Part shown: piece by piece, positions 32,511 through 40,557 of the stretch
How the letters are laid out: each line of letters begins with the position of its first letter
How positions within the stretch are numbered: the first letter of the stretch is position 1
NCBI GenBank assembly: GCA_036393295.1
Contig: DASWHF010000049.1
Span: 1-45,217, forward strand
Origin: DASWHF01 sp036393295
Lineage (GTDB): Bacteria > Pseudomonadota > Gammaproteobacteria > Acidiferrobacterales > UBA6901
Direction of reading: 5' to 3'
Length of the DNA: 45,217 nt
The notes under the pieces: generated by a model
What the model saw: only the letters and a program-made list of their open reading frames with translations
Told to the model about the DNA's origin: nothing
Database searches by the model: none
Position numbers and translations under genes: made by a program

Positions 32511-34181
32511 ATGACCCGGACGCTGGCGCAGCGTCGCGCACATCCCGAGGACGCAGACATGCCGCGTACGCCCAGCCTTGATGACGCCGCGACGCCCGAC
32601 TCAGCGGACCGGGAGAGCTGGATCGCGGCCTTGTCGCGGCCCGAGACCTACCCGCACCCGGCCGGCGACATCGTTCGTTATCACACCCATATCTCCGACG
32701 TATTCGCGGCCGGCGACTACGCCTACAAGCTCAAACGGCCGGTGAACCTCGGTTTCGTCGACTTCTCGACGCTGGAAAAGCGCCGCGCGGCCTGCGAGGA
32801 CGAGGTGCGGCTCAACCGCCGCCTGGCGCCGGACATCTATCTCGGCGTGGTGGCGGTCTGTGACGTCGACGGGCGGCCGCGCATCCTGCCCGGCGGCTGT
32901 CCGGCCGGCGCCCCGATCGACTACGCGGTGCAGATGCGGCGCATGCCGGCGGACGGCATGCTGGACGTGCTGGCGGCGCGCGGCGGGCTGACGCGCGAGC
33001 ATGTCATCGACATCGCCCGCCAGGTCGCCGGTTTCCACGCGCGCGCCGAGCACGGCGCGGAGATCGCGCGTTACGGCCGTCCCGAGGCGGTCGCCGCACC
33101 GATGCGCGAGAACTTCGCCCAGACCGAAAAGTACGTCGGTGTCAGCCTCGACGCCGGGCGGTTCGCGAGCCTGCGCGATTACGCCGAGGCGTTTGTCGGC
33201 GCGCACACCACGCTGTTCGAGGCACGCATCGCCGCCGGCCGCATCGTCGACGGCCACGGCGATCTGCACCTGCGCAACATGTGCCTCATGGACGGCCGGG
33301 TGGTGATCTTCGACTGCATCGAGTTCAACCGGGCGCTGCGCGCCGGCGATGCGATCAGCGATATCGCCTTCCTCACCATGGATCTCGACGATCGCTCCTT
33401 GAGCGATCTCGGCAACGTCTTTCTGAACGCCTACCTGGAGCGCAGCGGCGATTATGCCGGCCTGCGGCTGCTCGACTTCTACCAGGTCTACCGCGCCTAT
33501 GTGCGCGGCAAGGTCATCTCCTTCCTGCTCGACGAGCCGCAACCGGAGACGGAGCGCGCGCAGCGCCTCGGCGAGGCGCGGGCCTATTTCGATCTTGCCG
33601 AGCGCTATCTCGCGCCGCGCGCGCCGGCGCTGCTCATCACCTGCGGGGTGTCGGGCAGCGGCAAGACCACCGTGGCGCGCGCCGCCGCCGAGCGCCTGGC
33701 CGCCGTGACGGTGCGCTCCGACGTCGTACGCAAGCAACTGGCCGGCGTGCCGCTGGAACCGGCGCGGCCGCGGGCCTACGGGGCGGGCATCTACACGGCC
33801 GAATGGACCGACCGCACCTACGCTTCCCTGCTCGATCATGCGCGCGACATCCTCGCCGCCGGCCGCAGGGCGATACTCGACGCCAGCTATGCGACGCGCC
33901 GGCGACGCGCCGCGGCGCGCGCGCTGGCAGCCGCGCTGGGCGTGCCGTTCGTGATCCTGCACTGCACCGCCGAACGCGCCGAGCTGGAGCGGCGCCTGGA
34001 CGCGCGCCAGGCCGCCGGCCGCGACGTCTCCGACGCCACACGCGCGTTGCTCGATGAGCAGTTCACGCGTTTCGAGCCGCCCGACGACGCCGAGGGCGCG
34101 GTGCTCACGGTGCGCAAGGCCGCCGATCTCGACGCGCTCGCAACCACGGTGACCGGGGCCGCGCTTGATTCCATGACGTAA
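32511..34181 (+). CDS. Aminoglycoside phosphotransferase-like plus P-loop kinase fusion protein
   Basis: 556 residues from the ATG at 32511; MPRTPSL at 32559 with a GAGG upstream is an alternative. The N-terminal half is an APH/choline-kinase-like domain: VFAAGDYAYKLKRPVNLGFVDFSTLEKRRAACEDEVRLNRR, VDGHGDLHLRNMCLMDG with the catalytic Asp and metal Asn, and VIFDCIEFN. The C-terminal half is a P-loop kinase: LLITCGVSGSGKTTVARAAAERL, followed by RSDVVRKQL and the R-x-DASYATRRRR region. This COG2187/COG0645 fusion is known in many bacteria, substrate unknown. It is divergent from the copper ATPase gene. Confidence 0.9.
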   Translation: MTRTLAQRRAHPEDADMPRTPSLDDAATPDSADRESWIAALSRPETYPHPAGDIVRYHTHISDVFAAGDYAYKLKRPVNLGFVDFSTLEKRRAACEDEVRLNRRLAPDIYLGVVAVCDVDGRPRILPGGCPAGAPIDYAVQMRRMPADGMLDVLAARGGLTREHVIDIARQVAGFHARAEHGAEIARYGRPEAVAAPMRENFAQTEKYVGVSLDAGRFASLRDYAEAFVGAHTTLFEARIAAGRIVDGHGDLHLRNMCLMDGRVVIFDCIEFNRALRAGDAISDIAFLTMDLDDRSLSDLGNVFLNAYLERSGDYAGLRLLDFYQVYRAYVRGKVISFLLDEPQPETERAQRLGEARAYFDLAERYLAPRAPALLITCGVSGSGKTTVARAAAERLAAVTVRSDVVRKQLAGVPLEPARPRAYGAGIYTAEWTDRTYASLLDHARDILAAGRRAILDASYATRRRRAAARALAAALGVPFVILHCTAERAELERRLDARQAAGRDVSDATRALLDEQFTRFEPPDDAEGAVLTVRKAADLDALATTVTGAALDSMT

Positions 34182-34199
34182 AAAGCCCATCGCAGGAAG

Positions 34200-34274
34200 G
34201 TAGGGCGGGGCCCTGCCCCGCCGAAACACATTACCCCACCCTGCGCCGCCTGGTGGGGCAGGGCCCCACCCTAC
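34200..34274. repeat. GTAGGGTGGGGCCC palindromic repeat, copy 3
   Basis: Arms 34200-34222 (GCGGGG variant) and 34252-34274, with an unpaired ACCCCACCCTGCGCC stretch in the loop. It lies between convergent genes and could act as a bidirectional terminator. Confidence 0.88.
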
Positions 34275-34309
34275 ACGGCTGGGACGGGAAGCCCCACCCG
34301 CGGCATTCC

Positions 34310-34894
34310 TTATCGCATCATGCCCGGCCCCATCGGCCCGCGACCGGCCGGCGTCCGTCCGCGGCGCAGGTCGCGGAGCTGCGCGCGCTGCTCCGGGGTC
34401 AGCACCTGGTTGATCTGGTTGACGGCGTCGACATGCGTCTCGATCATGCGCTGGCGTTCCTTGAAGATGCGCCCGTAGGCGTCGCTGATCTGCTTCTTGT
34501 TGAGGGTGTCGGCATTGTAAAGATCGCGCAGCCGCGCCTGCTCGTCCATGATCTTGCCCATGATCTCCCAGTGCTGCTTGCGCAGGCCGTCGTGGACCTT
34601 GTTGATCCGGCCCTGCTGGTCGTCGGTCAGGTCCAGCATCATAAAGGGGCCCATGCCCATCATGCCCATTTCGCCGGGGCCCATGCCCATCATGCCTCCG
34701 CCCATGCCCATCATCCCGGAGCCCATCATGCCGCGATGCATGCCCATCCCGCCGCCACCCATGCCCATCATGCCGTAGGCGTAAGGCCCGCCATCGTCGG
34801 CGTAGGCGCTCTGCGCGAGCGCCGCCGGCGTCATCAGCGTCGCTGCGCCCAGCATCAGCGTCGCGGCCGTGAGAATTCGCAGTGGTCGTTTCAT
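34310..34894 (-). CDS. Met-rich Spy/CpxP-like periplasmic protein
   Basis: 194 residues from the ATG at 34894, with AGGAGGTGACC before it. A signal peptide (PLRILTAATLMLGAATLMTPAALA) ends near residue 28. Then comes a striking run of Met and Gly (GMMGMGGGGMGMHRGMMGSGMMGMG, in pieces, about residues 41-85) that can bind Cu(I), and a helical Spy/CpxP domain with LTDDQQGRINKV and VLTPEQRAQLRDL (LTxxQ repeats). Spy-type proteins are ATP-independent chaperones induced by envelope and copper stress. A FNR-type site lies 164 bases upstream. Context with copA and metal-binding genes favours a copper role. Confidence 0.87.
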   Translation of the reverse strand: MKRPLRILTAATLMLGAATLMTPAALAQSAYADDGGPYAYGMMGMGGGGMGMHRGMMGSGMMGMGGGMMGMGPGEMGMMGMGPFMMLDLTDDQQGRINKVHDGLRKQHWEIMGKIMDEQARLRDLYNADTLNKKQISDAYGRIFKERQRMIETHVDAVNQINQVLTPEQRAQLRDLRRGRTPAGRGPMGPGMMR

Positions 34895-35057
34895 GGTCAC
34901 CTCCTTGAAGTCGGCGATCAGGTCGGGCGGATGCGGACAAACCGCCGATCGAGCCTGATCGGAGCGAGTGAGCCGAAAGGGGTTGTATCGAGCCGGCGCC
35001 GGCCATCGGCGGCGGCGCACTGACGTCGAAGCATTGCACATCGGCGCGACGCGGACC

Positions 35058-35071
35058 TTGATCCACGTCAA
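35058..35071. promoter_or_regulatory. FNR/ANR/DNR-type regulator site
   Basis: TTGATCCACGTCAA matches TTGAT-N4-ATCAA with one mismatch and lies in the 195-base gap upstream of the Spy-like gene. The centre is about 170 bases from its start, which is far for direct activation, so it might serve a promoter with a long leader. Confidence 0.45.
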
Positions 35072-35089
35072 AGCGCGACGCGACTCAGT

Positions 35090-35302
35090 TCAGCTTACGA
35101 CCTGGGCGGGATAGCCGGCGCGCGCCAGGGCCGCGACGACCGCTGCGGGATCGGCGCTGCCCTTGACAACCGCCGACTTGGCGGCCAGCTCGACCTTGAC
35201 GTCCACCACGCCGGGGACGGCGCGGATCGCCGCCTCGGCATTGGCGACGCAGCCGCCGCACTTCATGCCGTTCACGCTATAGACCGTTTCCGTCGTTGTC
35301 AT
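35090..35302 (-). CDS. copZ: HMA-domain copper chaperone (CopZ-like)
   Basis: 70 residues: MTTTETVYSVNGMKCGGCVANAEAAIRAVPGVVDVKVELAAKSAVVKGSADPAAVVAALARAGYPAQVV. It is a single heavy-metal-associated domain with the metal pair in MKCGGC. Such proteins carry Cu(I) in the cytoplasm to the ATPase. It is last in a run DUF2231-like, cytochrome c, small peptide, DUF302, HMA on the same strand, with an 8-base gap to DUF302, so it is probably co-transcribed. The gene symbol follows the fold, not a proven function. Confidence 0.9.
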   Translation of the reverse strand: MTTTETVYSVNGMKCGGCVANAEAAIRAVPGVVDVKVELAAKSAVVKGSADPAAVVAALARAGYPAQVVS

Positions 35303-35310
35303 GCCGAGCC

Positions 35311-35700
35311 TCAGGCGGCGAGCATGTCGCGCACGCGCTCGAGGCGGGCGCGCACTTCGCGCGCAAGCTTCTCGATGTTCGCGTCGTCGACCAGCTTGAG
35401 CACCGCGACCGGGTCCATGAAGGCGACGGTGATCGATTTGTCCTGCTCCTCGCGCACCACGACGTTGCACGGCAGCAGCAGGCCGATGTCGGGATCGGCG
35501 CTGATCGCCTGGTGCGCGAGCGGCGGGTTGCAGGCGCCGAGGATGCGGTAGGGCCGGCCCTCGACCCCGAGCTTGGCCTTCATGGTTGCCTGCACGTCGA
35601 TGTCGGTCAGCACGCCGAAGCCCTCGGTCTTGAGCGCCTCGGTGACGCGAGCGACGACGGTGGCGAAGTCCTGTTTGAGTTGAATGTTGAATCCATACAT
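35311..35700 (-). CDS. DUF302 protein
   Basis: 129 residues from the ATG at 35700, preceded by GGAGA. The family pattern is MYGFNIQLKQDFATVVARVTEALKTEGFGVLTDIDVQATMKAKLG, then PYRILGACNPPLAHQAISADPDIGLLLPCNVVVRE and a C-terminal helix. The CNPP and PCN cysteines are characteristic. DUF302 proteins are small alpha-beta proteins of unknown role, frequent near redox and sulfur genes. Here it lies between the 26-residue peptide gene and the HMA chaperone. Confidence 0.92.
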   Translation of the reverse strand: MYGFNIQLKQDFATVVARVTEALKTEGFGVLTDIDVQATMKAKLGVEGRPYRILGACNPPLAHQAISADPDIGLLLPCNVVVREEQDKSITVAFMDPVAVLKLVDDANIEKLAREVRARLERVRDMLAA

Positions 35701-35739
35701 GATCTGTCTCCAGGGGAATTGCAAAGAAACACGGAGCGG

Positions 35740-35820
35740 CTACTTGTTGCGGTCGGTCAGCAGGTATTTTATCAGCGCTGCGATGACCAGAATGATCACT
35801 ACCCAGATGGCGATGCCCAT
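35740..35820 (-). CDS. 26-residue single-helix membrane peptide
   Basis: An ATG at 35820 opens MGIAIWVVIILVIAALIKYLLTDRNK, ending with TAG at 35740. GAGGG lies nine bases before the start. It is one hydrophobic helix with a basic tail, the form of small regulatory or assembly subunits of membrane complexes. It fits tightly between the DUF302 gene (39 bases) and the cytochrome gene (42 bases), same strand. Similar short proteins occur next to cytochrome c and DUF302 genes elsewhere in my recollection, so it is probably real, though too short to prove by itself. Confidence 0.65.
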   Translation of the reverse strand: MGIAIWVVIILVIAALIKYLLTDRNK

Positions 35821-35862
35821 CGCGTCAGACCCTCGACTTGCAATGAAAATTCCCGGCGCCCG

Positions 35863-36363
35863 TCAACCCTTGGGCGCCGGCGGCGCGGACTGGGCCTTGT
35901 TCCAGGTGTCATAGACCTCGGGCGGCCACAGCGACTGGAACCAGGTGATGACGTCCTGGACGTCGCGCTCGCTCAGGCGCCCGCGGAAAGCCGGCATGAT
36001 ATCGTCTCCATTGGCGCGGCGCACGCCGTTGCGGATGATTTTGACGATTTCCGGCTTGCTGCGCTTCCAGTCGTTGCCGGTGCCGTCGAGCGGCGGGGCG
36101 GCGGCGAACCGGCCGTCGCTCGGCGTTTCCCAATCGGGATGACCCTGGGCCTGGGGCCCGTGGCACTGCGCGCAGTGCTCCTGGAACAGCTTGTTGCCGC
36201 GCAGGATGCTGGCGGTGTCGAATAGCTGGATCGGCTCGGGCTCGGGCACGGGCGCTTGCACGGCGCCGGACGCCGGCGCGGGCTCGTCACGACTGCAGGC
36301 CGCGACCAGCGCGGCCAGCGCCAGCGCCCCCAGCCCGACCCCGGCAACACGCAGGACACCCAT
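35863..36363 (-). CDS. Lipoprotein c-type cytochrome
   Basis: 166 residues from the ATG at 36363. The signal ends in a lipobox (ALALAALVAACSRDE), so the protein is anchored by lipid, probably in the outer or inner membrane facing the periplasm. One haem c motif, CAQCH, occurs in KLFQEHCAQCHGPQAQGHPDW, and the distal Met ligand is likely DDIMPAF. Between them a proline-rich linker and GTGNDWKRSKPEIVKIIRNGVRRANG. It carries electrons to or from a periplasmic partner. It is downstream (23 bases) of a DUF2231-like membrane protein on the same strand. Confidence 0.9.
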   Translation of the reverse strand: MGVLRVAGVGLGALALAALVAACSRDEPAPASGAVQAPVPEPEPIQLFDTASILRGNKLFQEHCAQCHGPQAQGHPDWETPSDGRFAAAPPLDGTGNDWKRSKPEIVKIIRNGVRRANGDDIMPAFRGRLSERDVQDVITWFQSLWPPEVYDTWNKAQSAPPAPKG

Positions 36364-36386
36364 AGGGAATGCGAACCTCGAACGAA

Positions 36387-36941
36387 TCAGCGGATTATGG
36401 TGTCCGGAGCGCGGCGAGAAATCAACCGGCGGCCGGCGGCGGTCATCGGACCGGACGGCGCGCTGACCGCTTCGATATCGGCGGCCGGCGCCGCGGCGAC
36501 GCCGGCGGCGGGTGCCCGGAGACCGGCGCCGCGGCCGACCGCCATGACCAGCAGCGCCAGCGCCAGCAGCCCAACCAGCAGAAACGGCAGGCCCTGCTCG
36601 CGCGCCGACCGCAGGTAGCGGCGATACCCCCAGATCGACCAGCCGAATACGACGAGGTAGGCGGCCAGGGCCGCGTAGGCCCAGTAGGCGTGACCCGCCA
36701 GGGCATTGCGCACGAGTCCCGGCGGCGCTCCCTCGACGGCGGACAGGGCGCCGCTCACCGCCGCCGCGACCAGAAAGCCGGTGCCCAGCCACAGGCTCCA
36801 GCGCGCCAGCACGCCCCACTCCTCGCGCAAGCCGCCGACCGGCAGCCAACGCACCAGAAGGTAGAATATCCAGCTCATGGCCAGTGGCACCAGCGCGAAC
36901 TGCGCGAGCCAGGAATGCGCGTCGATCATCATGTCGCCCAT
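36387..36941 (-). CDS. DUF2231-like membrane protein
   Basis: 184 residues from the ATG at 36941, seven bases after GGAGG. Four or five hydrophobic helices (FALVPLAMSWIFYLLVRWL; WSLWLGTGFLVAAAVSGALSA; AYWAYAALAAYLVVFGWSIWGYRR; LPFLLVGLLALALLVMAVG) are visible, and the layout with conserved His (DAHSWLAQF; LAGHAYWAYAAL) is that of DUF2231-type putative haem-binding membrane proteins. It sits before a lipoprotein cytochrome c, so it may be its membrane partner. The C-terminal 40 residues are low-complexity. Confidence 0.75.
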   Translation of the reverse strand: MGDMMIDAHSWLAQFALVPLAMSWIFYLLVRWLPVGGLREEWGVLARWSLWLGTGFLVAAAVSGALSAVEGAPPGLVRNALAGHAYWAYAALAAYLVVFGWSIWGYRRYLRSAREQGLPFLLVGLLALALLVMAVGRGAGLRAPAAGVAAAPAADIEAVSAPSGPMTAAGRRLISRRAPDTIIR

Positions 36942-36974
36942 CACCGTTCCTCCCGGTTCAGTGCCGCGCCGCGC

Positions 36975-37973
36975 TCACGGCCGGCGCGTGTCTTGTTCTT
37001 CCGGTGTGATCATGAGCTGCTGCGTTCCGTCCCCGCGCCACAGCCATATCGCGACCGGCTGGCCGGGCACGGCCGCGGCGATCATGTCCGGCAGGTCCTG
37101 CGCACGCTCGACGCGGCGGCCGCCGAACTCCAGCACGATGTCGCCGCGGCGGACACCGGCGCGCGCCGCCGGACCGTCCGCAGCGACCGCCGCCACCAGC
37201 GCGCCGCGCGCGCGATTGAAGCCGAGCGTGGCGGCGAGCCGGGGGCTGACCGGCTGCACCTCGATGCCGATCTGGCCTCGGGTGGCCCGGCCCGCGGTGC
37301 GCAGGTGCTCGGCCCCCTCGACCAGGGCATCGACGGGAATCGCATAGAGCAGGCGCGACCCGCCGGACCCGCGCACGGCGGCGAGCAGGCCGATCGCCCG
37401 GCCTTGGGCATCGAAAACCACGCCGTGGGCCGGCGCGGCCGCATCGCGCGGGCGGATCTCGATGAACGACAGTCCGTCGCCGCGCCGGCCGCTGTTGCGC
37501 TGCACGGCGACGACCTGGCCGGCGCCGTCACTCGCCGGATCGGCCGGGTCGGCCACCCAGCGCAGCGCGTCGCCGGGGCGCAGGCGTGCGGCGCGGCCGT
37601 GCGCGGCCGGCGCCAGCAGGCGATCCTGCTCGAGACGCAGCAGCGCCACGCCGAGCCGCGCGTCGCGGCCGACCACGTCGACGCCGGCGAGCTCGCCGTC
37701 GTCGCGGCGCACGCGGGCGCGCAGACTGCCGGTGACCACATGCGCGTTGGTGACGATCTCGCCGTCACGGTTCAACACCAGGCCCGCGCCGCGGCCTTGC
37801 CCCGCCTCGACGATCACCACGGCGGCGCGCGCCGCCGGCGGCAAGGGCAGGTCCGCGCGCGGCGCGGCAGCGCAGCCAGCGAGCGCAACAGCGGCGGCGG
37901 CCGACGCGAGCGCGATGCGGTGTTCGCGTTTGACACCAGGAATCCATAGCATAAATAAATCCTGAACGGCCAT
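36975..37973 (-). CDS. HtrA-like lipoprotein without catalytic serine
   Basis: 332 residues from the ATG at 37973 (an ATG at 37952 is also possible). A lipobox (AAAVALAGCAAAP) anchors it. A trypsin-like domain keeps the His (EIVTNAHVVTG), but the aspartate position (RDARLGVALLRL) and the GNSGGP nucleophile loop are changed: the latter reads AAAPAHGVVFDAQGRAIG. A PDZ domain follows (GQIGIEVQPVSPRLAATLGFNRARGALVAAVAADGPAARAGVRRGDIVLEFGGRRV). The protein probably binds misfolded or exported peptides without cutting. It is upstream of the DUF2231-like gene by 33 bases and beside a palindromic repeat. Confidence 0.85.
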   Translation of the reverse strand: MAVQDLFMLWIPGVKREHRIALASAAAAVALAGCAAAPRADLPLPPAARAAVVIVEAGQGRGAGLVLNRDGEIVTNAHVVTGSLRARVRRDDGELAGVDVVGRDARLGVALLRLEQDRLLAPAAHGRAARLRPGDALRWVADPADPASDGAGQVVAVQRNSGRRGDGLSFIEIRPRDAAAPAHGVVFDAQGRAIGLLAAVRGSGGSRLLYAIPVDALVEGAEHLRTAGRATRGQIGIEVQPVSPRLAATLGFNRARGALVAAVAADGPAARAGVRRGDIVLEFGGRRVERAQDLPDMIAAAVPGQPVAIWLWRGDGTQQLMITPEEQDTRRP

Positions 37974-37980
37974 AACCTTC

Positions 37981-38038
37981 GTAGGGTGGGGCCCTGCCCC
38001 GCCGTGCAAACGGCTGGTGGGGCAGGGCCCCACCCTAC
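37981..38038. repeat. GTAGGGTGGGGCCC palindromic repeat, copy 4
   Basis: Arms 37981-38003 and 38016-38038 around GTGCAAACGGCT. It lies just upstream of the HtrA-like start, in the region to the cytochrome gene at 38134, where nothing else was found. Confidence 0.9.
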
Positions 38039-38133
38039 GGTAATACGCACTGTTTGGCGACGTGATCAGCGGGGTCGCCATCATTCGGTTGCATCGCAGT
38101 ATAGTAGATACTGCGCCCACCGTCGGCTGAGCC

Positions 38134-38661
38134 TCAATGCCGGTGCGTGCCGTGATCGTCCGCCGCGGACGGCGCGGCCTCGGCGGCCCGCGCCAGCGTA
38201 CGCAGGTAGTTCACGGTGTCCCAGACCTGCCGGTCGCCCAGCACCACCACGAAGGCCGGCATCGGGCCGCGGCCGGTGCGGATCTTCCAGGCGAGGTCGC
38301 CGTCGCTGTGGTGCGGCCCGTGCGTCACCAAGTCGGTCGGCCACGGCTTCAAGGCGCTCCCCGCCGGCCCGTCGCCGCGGCCGGCGTCGCCGTGGCAGCC
38401 GACGCAAAGATTGCGGTAGGCCTGCCGGCCGCGGCGCACCGAGGCGGCATCGGCCTTGACCGGATTGCGGCGCGCGACCTCCGCGCCGGGCGCGTTCCAG
38501 GCCGGCTTGCCCGGGTCGGGCGCGGCGCCGGTTTCGCGCTCATCGACGGCCCCCGCCAAGCGGAAGGCGTGCGCGTCCGTCGCGAACGCCGGCTGGCCGA
38601 CGAGCAGCGCCGGCGCGATGAGCAGCGGGAGCCAACGGCGCTTGAATGCGATCCTATGCAT
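38134..38661 (-). CDS. Periplasmic c-type cytochrome
   Basis: 175 residues with a signal peptide (WLPLLIAPALLVGQPAFAT) and one haem motif CVGCH (RQAYRNLCVGCHGDAGRGDGPAGSALKPWPTDLVTHGPHHSDG). The distal Met is probably in RGPMPAFVVVL. A histidine-rich tail (DDHGTHRH) may bind metal. It resembles the class of small soluble cytochromes c used in sulfur or copper-related electron transfer. It is upstream of the HtrA-like gene and divergent from tamA. Confidence 0.9.
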   Translation of the reverse strand: MHRIAFKRRWLPLLIAPALLVGQPAFATDAHAFRLAGAVDERETGAAPDPGKPAWNAPGAEVARRNPVKADAASVRRGRQAYRNLCVGCHGDAGRGDGPAGSALKPWPTDLVTHGPHHSDGDLAWKIRTGRGPMPAFVVVLGDRQVWDTVNYLRTLARAAEAAPSAADDHGTHRH

Positions 38662-38799
38662 GGGCGAGACGCTAGCAGATCGCCGCGTCTTTCACCAAGC
38701 CCCACGGTCGGGCAAAGTCGCGGCGCCGGTGGGGCTATAGTAGACTGGTGCGGGCGAAGACCGTGGAACTCCGTCCGAAACACCGCGCGCCCGCCCATC

Positions 38800-40557
38800 A
38801 TGACCGCCCGCCGAGCCCCGCAGCCGGGGATACTTTATATATGCGGATTGCTCGCCCTGCTGGCGGCCGGCCACGGCGCCGGCGCCGCGATCCGGGTCGA
38901 AATCAGCGGCGTCGAGGACGACGAGAGGAACAACGTCCAGTTGTTCCTCAGCATCGAACAGTACAAGGACCAGAAAGACATTTCCGAGGGCCGGGTGCGC
39001 GCCCTGCACGCCCGGGCGCCCAACGAGATACGCGCGGCGTTGCGGCCCTTCGGCTGGTATCGTCCGCAGATCGAGTCACAGCTCACCTCCGAAAACGGCG
39101 ACTGGCAGGCGCACTACCGGATCGACCCCGGACCACGCCTGGCCGTCACCACCCTCGATCTCAAGCTCACCGGCGAGGCCGAGGCGGATCCGGCCTTCGA
39201 CCGGCTGCTCACCCGCTTTCCGCTGAAGCCGGGCGAGCCGCTGATCCACGCGCGCTACGAGGCCGGCAAGCGCACGCTGCTCAACCTCGGCGTCGAGCGC
39301 GGTTACTTCGACGCGCAGCTCATCCGCAGCGAGCTGCGCATAGACCTCAACGCCTACCGCGCGGACGTGATCCTGCACTACGACAGCGGGCCGCGCTTCC
39401 ACTTCGGCGCGGTCGAGATCGAGCAGGACATCGACCTCGATCCGCGGCTCGTCCTGCGCATGGTGCCGTTCAAATCCGGCGAGCCCTTCGACACCGGTCA
39501 GGTACTGAAGCTGCAGAGCGCGCTCAGCGACAGCGGTTACTTTCAGCAGGTCGACGTGCAGCCGCGCCGCGATCTGGCGAGCGGCCGCGAGGTGCCGGTG
39601 CAGCTCAAGCTGACCGGCCGCGCGCCGAACCGCTACACGCTCGGCGTCGGCTTCGGCACCGATACCGGCGTGCGCGGCAAGGTCGGCTGGGAGCGGCGCT
39701 TGATCAATCGCGCCGGGCACCGCTTCGGCACCGAGCTGAGCGGCTCCGAGATCCGCACCGGCGTCAACGCGCGCTACACCATCCCGGTCGGCGAGCCGCA
39801 CATTGATCAACTGGCCTTCAACGTCGGTTACGTGGACGACCACCCCGAGACCAGCGACAGCCAGACCTACACCGTCGGCGCCAGCTACAGCCACGGCCGC
39901 GGCCTGTGGCGCGAGACCCTGGCGCTGAACTACCAGCGCGAGGAGTTCCGGGTCGCCGACGAGGTCGGGCGGTCGAACCTGCTGGTGCCCGGTGTGAACT
40001 GGCTGCGCATCGACAGCGACGACCGCCTGTACGCGCGCCGCGGCTGGCGGCTGCAGCTCGACCTGCGCGGCACCGCCGAATCGATCGGCTCGGACACATC
40101 GTTCTTGCAGGGCCGCGCCGCCGGCAAGTACATCTATCCGCTGGGCGAATCGGCGCGGCTCATCGCGCGCCTCGATCTCGGCGCCACGGCGACGTCCTAT
40201 TTCGAGCAACTTCCGGCGTCCTACCGGTTCTTTGCCGGTGGCGACCAGAGCGTGCGCGGCTACGACTACAACACCATCGGCGCCATCAACGAAGCCGGCG
40301 AAGTGATCGGCGGCAAGTATCTCGCGGTCGGCAGCCTGGAAGTCGAGCGCAGCATTGTCGGCAAGTGGAGCGCGGCGCTGTTCTACGACGTCGGCAACGC
40401 CTTCAACGACCTGAGCACCGAGTTCTACAAGCACGGTGTCGGCGTGGGGATACGCTGGCGCTCACCGATCGGCCCGGTGCGCATCGACTACGCCAGCGCC
40501 ATCAGCGAGGACGGCAACCCGTGGCGCATCCACGTCGTGATCGGGCCCGACCTGTGA
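38800..40557 (+). CDS. tamA: TamA, outer-membrane translocation and assembly Omp85 protein
   Basis: 585 residues from the ATG at 38800. A signal (GILYICGLLALLAAGHGAGA) precedes three POTRA domains (AIRVEISGVEDDERNNVQLFLSIEQYKD; YRIDPGPRLAVTTLDLKLTG; RFHFGAVEIEQDIDLDPRLVLRMVPFKSGEPFDTGQVLKLQSALSDSGYFQQVDVQPRRD), then a 16-strand beta-barrel. The lid/lock loop reads FFAGGDQSVRGYDYNTIG (the conserved RGY). It ends in the inner strands of an Omp85 barrel. It works with TamB to bring autotransporters or lipids to the outer membrane. The GTGA overlap links it to tamB. Confidence 0.95.
   Translation: MTARRAPQPGILYICGLLALLAAGHGAGAAIRVEISGVEDDERNNVQLFLSIEQYKDQKDISEGRVRALHARAPNEIRAALRPFGWYRPQIESQLTSENGDWQAHYRIDPGPRLAVTTLDLKLTGEAEADPAFDRLLTRFPLKPGEPLIHARYEAGKRTLLNLGVERGYFDAQLIRSELRIDLNAYRADVILHYDSGPRFHFGAVEIEQDIDLDPRLVLRMVPFKSGEPFDTGQVLKLQSALSDSGYFQQVDVQPRRDLASGREVPVQLKLTGRAPNRYTLGVGFGTDTGVRGKVGWERRLINRAGHRFGTELSGSEIRTGVNARYTIPVGEPHIDQLAFNVGYVDDHPETSDSQTYTVGASYSHGRGLWRETLALNYQREEFRVADEVGRSNLLVPGVNWLRIDSDDRLYARRGWRLQLDLRGTAESIGSDTSFLQGRAAGKYIYPLGESARLIARLDLGATATSYFEQLPASYRFFAGGDQSVRGYDYNTIGAINEAGEVIGGKYLAVGSLEVERSIVGKWSAALFYDVGNAFNDLSTEFYKHGVGVGIRWRSPIGPVRIDYASAISEDGNPWRIHVVIGPDL

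Noticed and set aside
34740..34775. Tandem repeat of Met-Gly codons as a CRISPR or VNTR
   Set aside because: It is the Met-rich segment of the Spy-like protein, codon-level repetition only.
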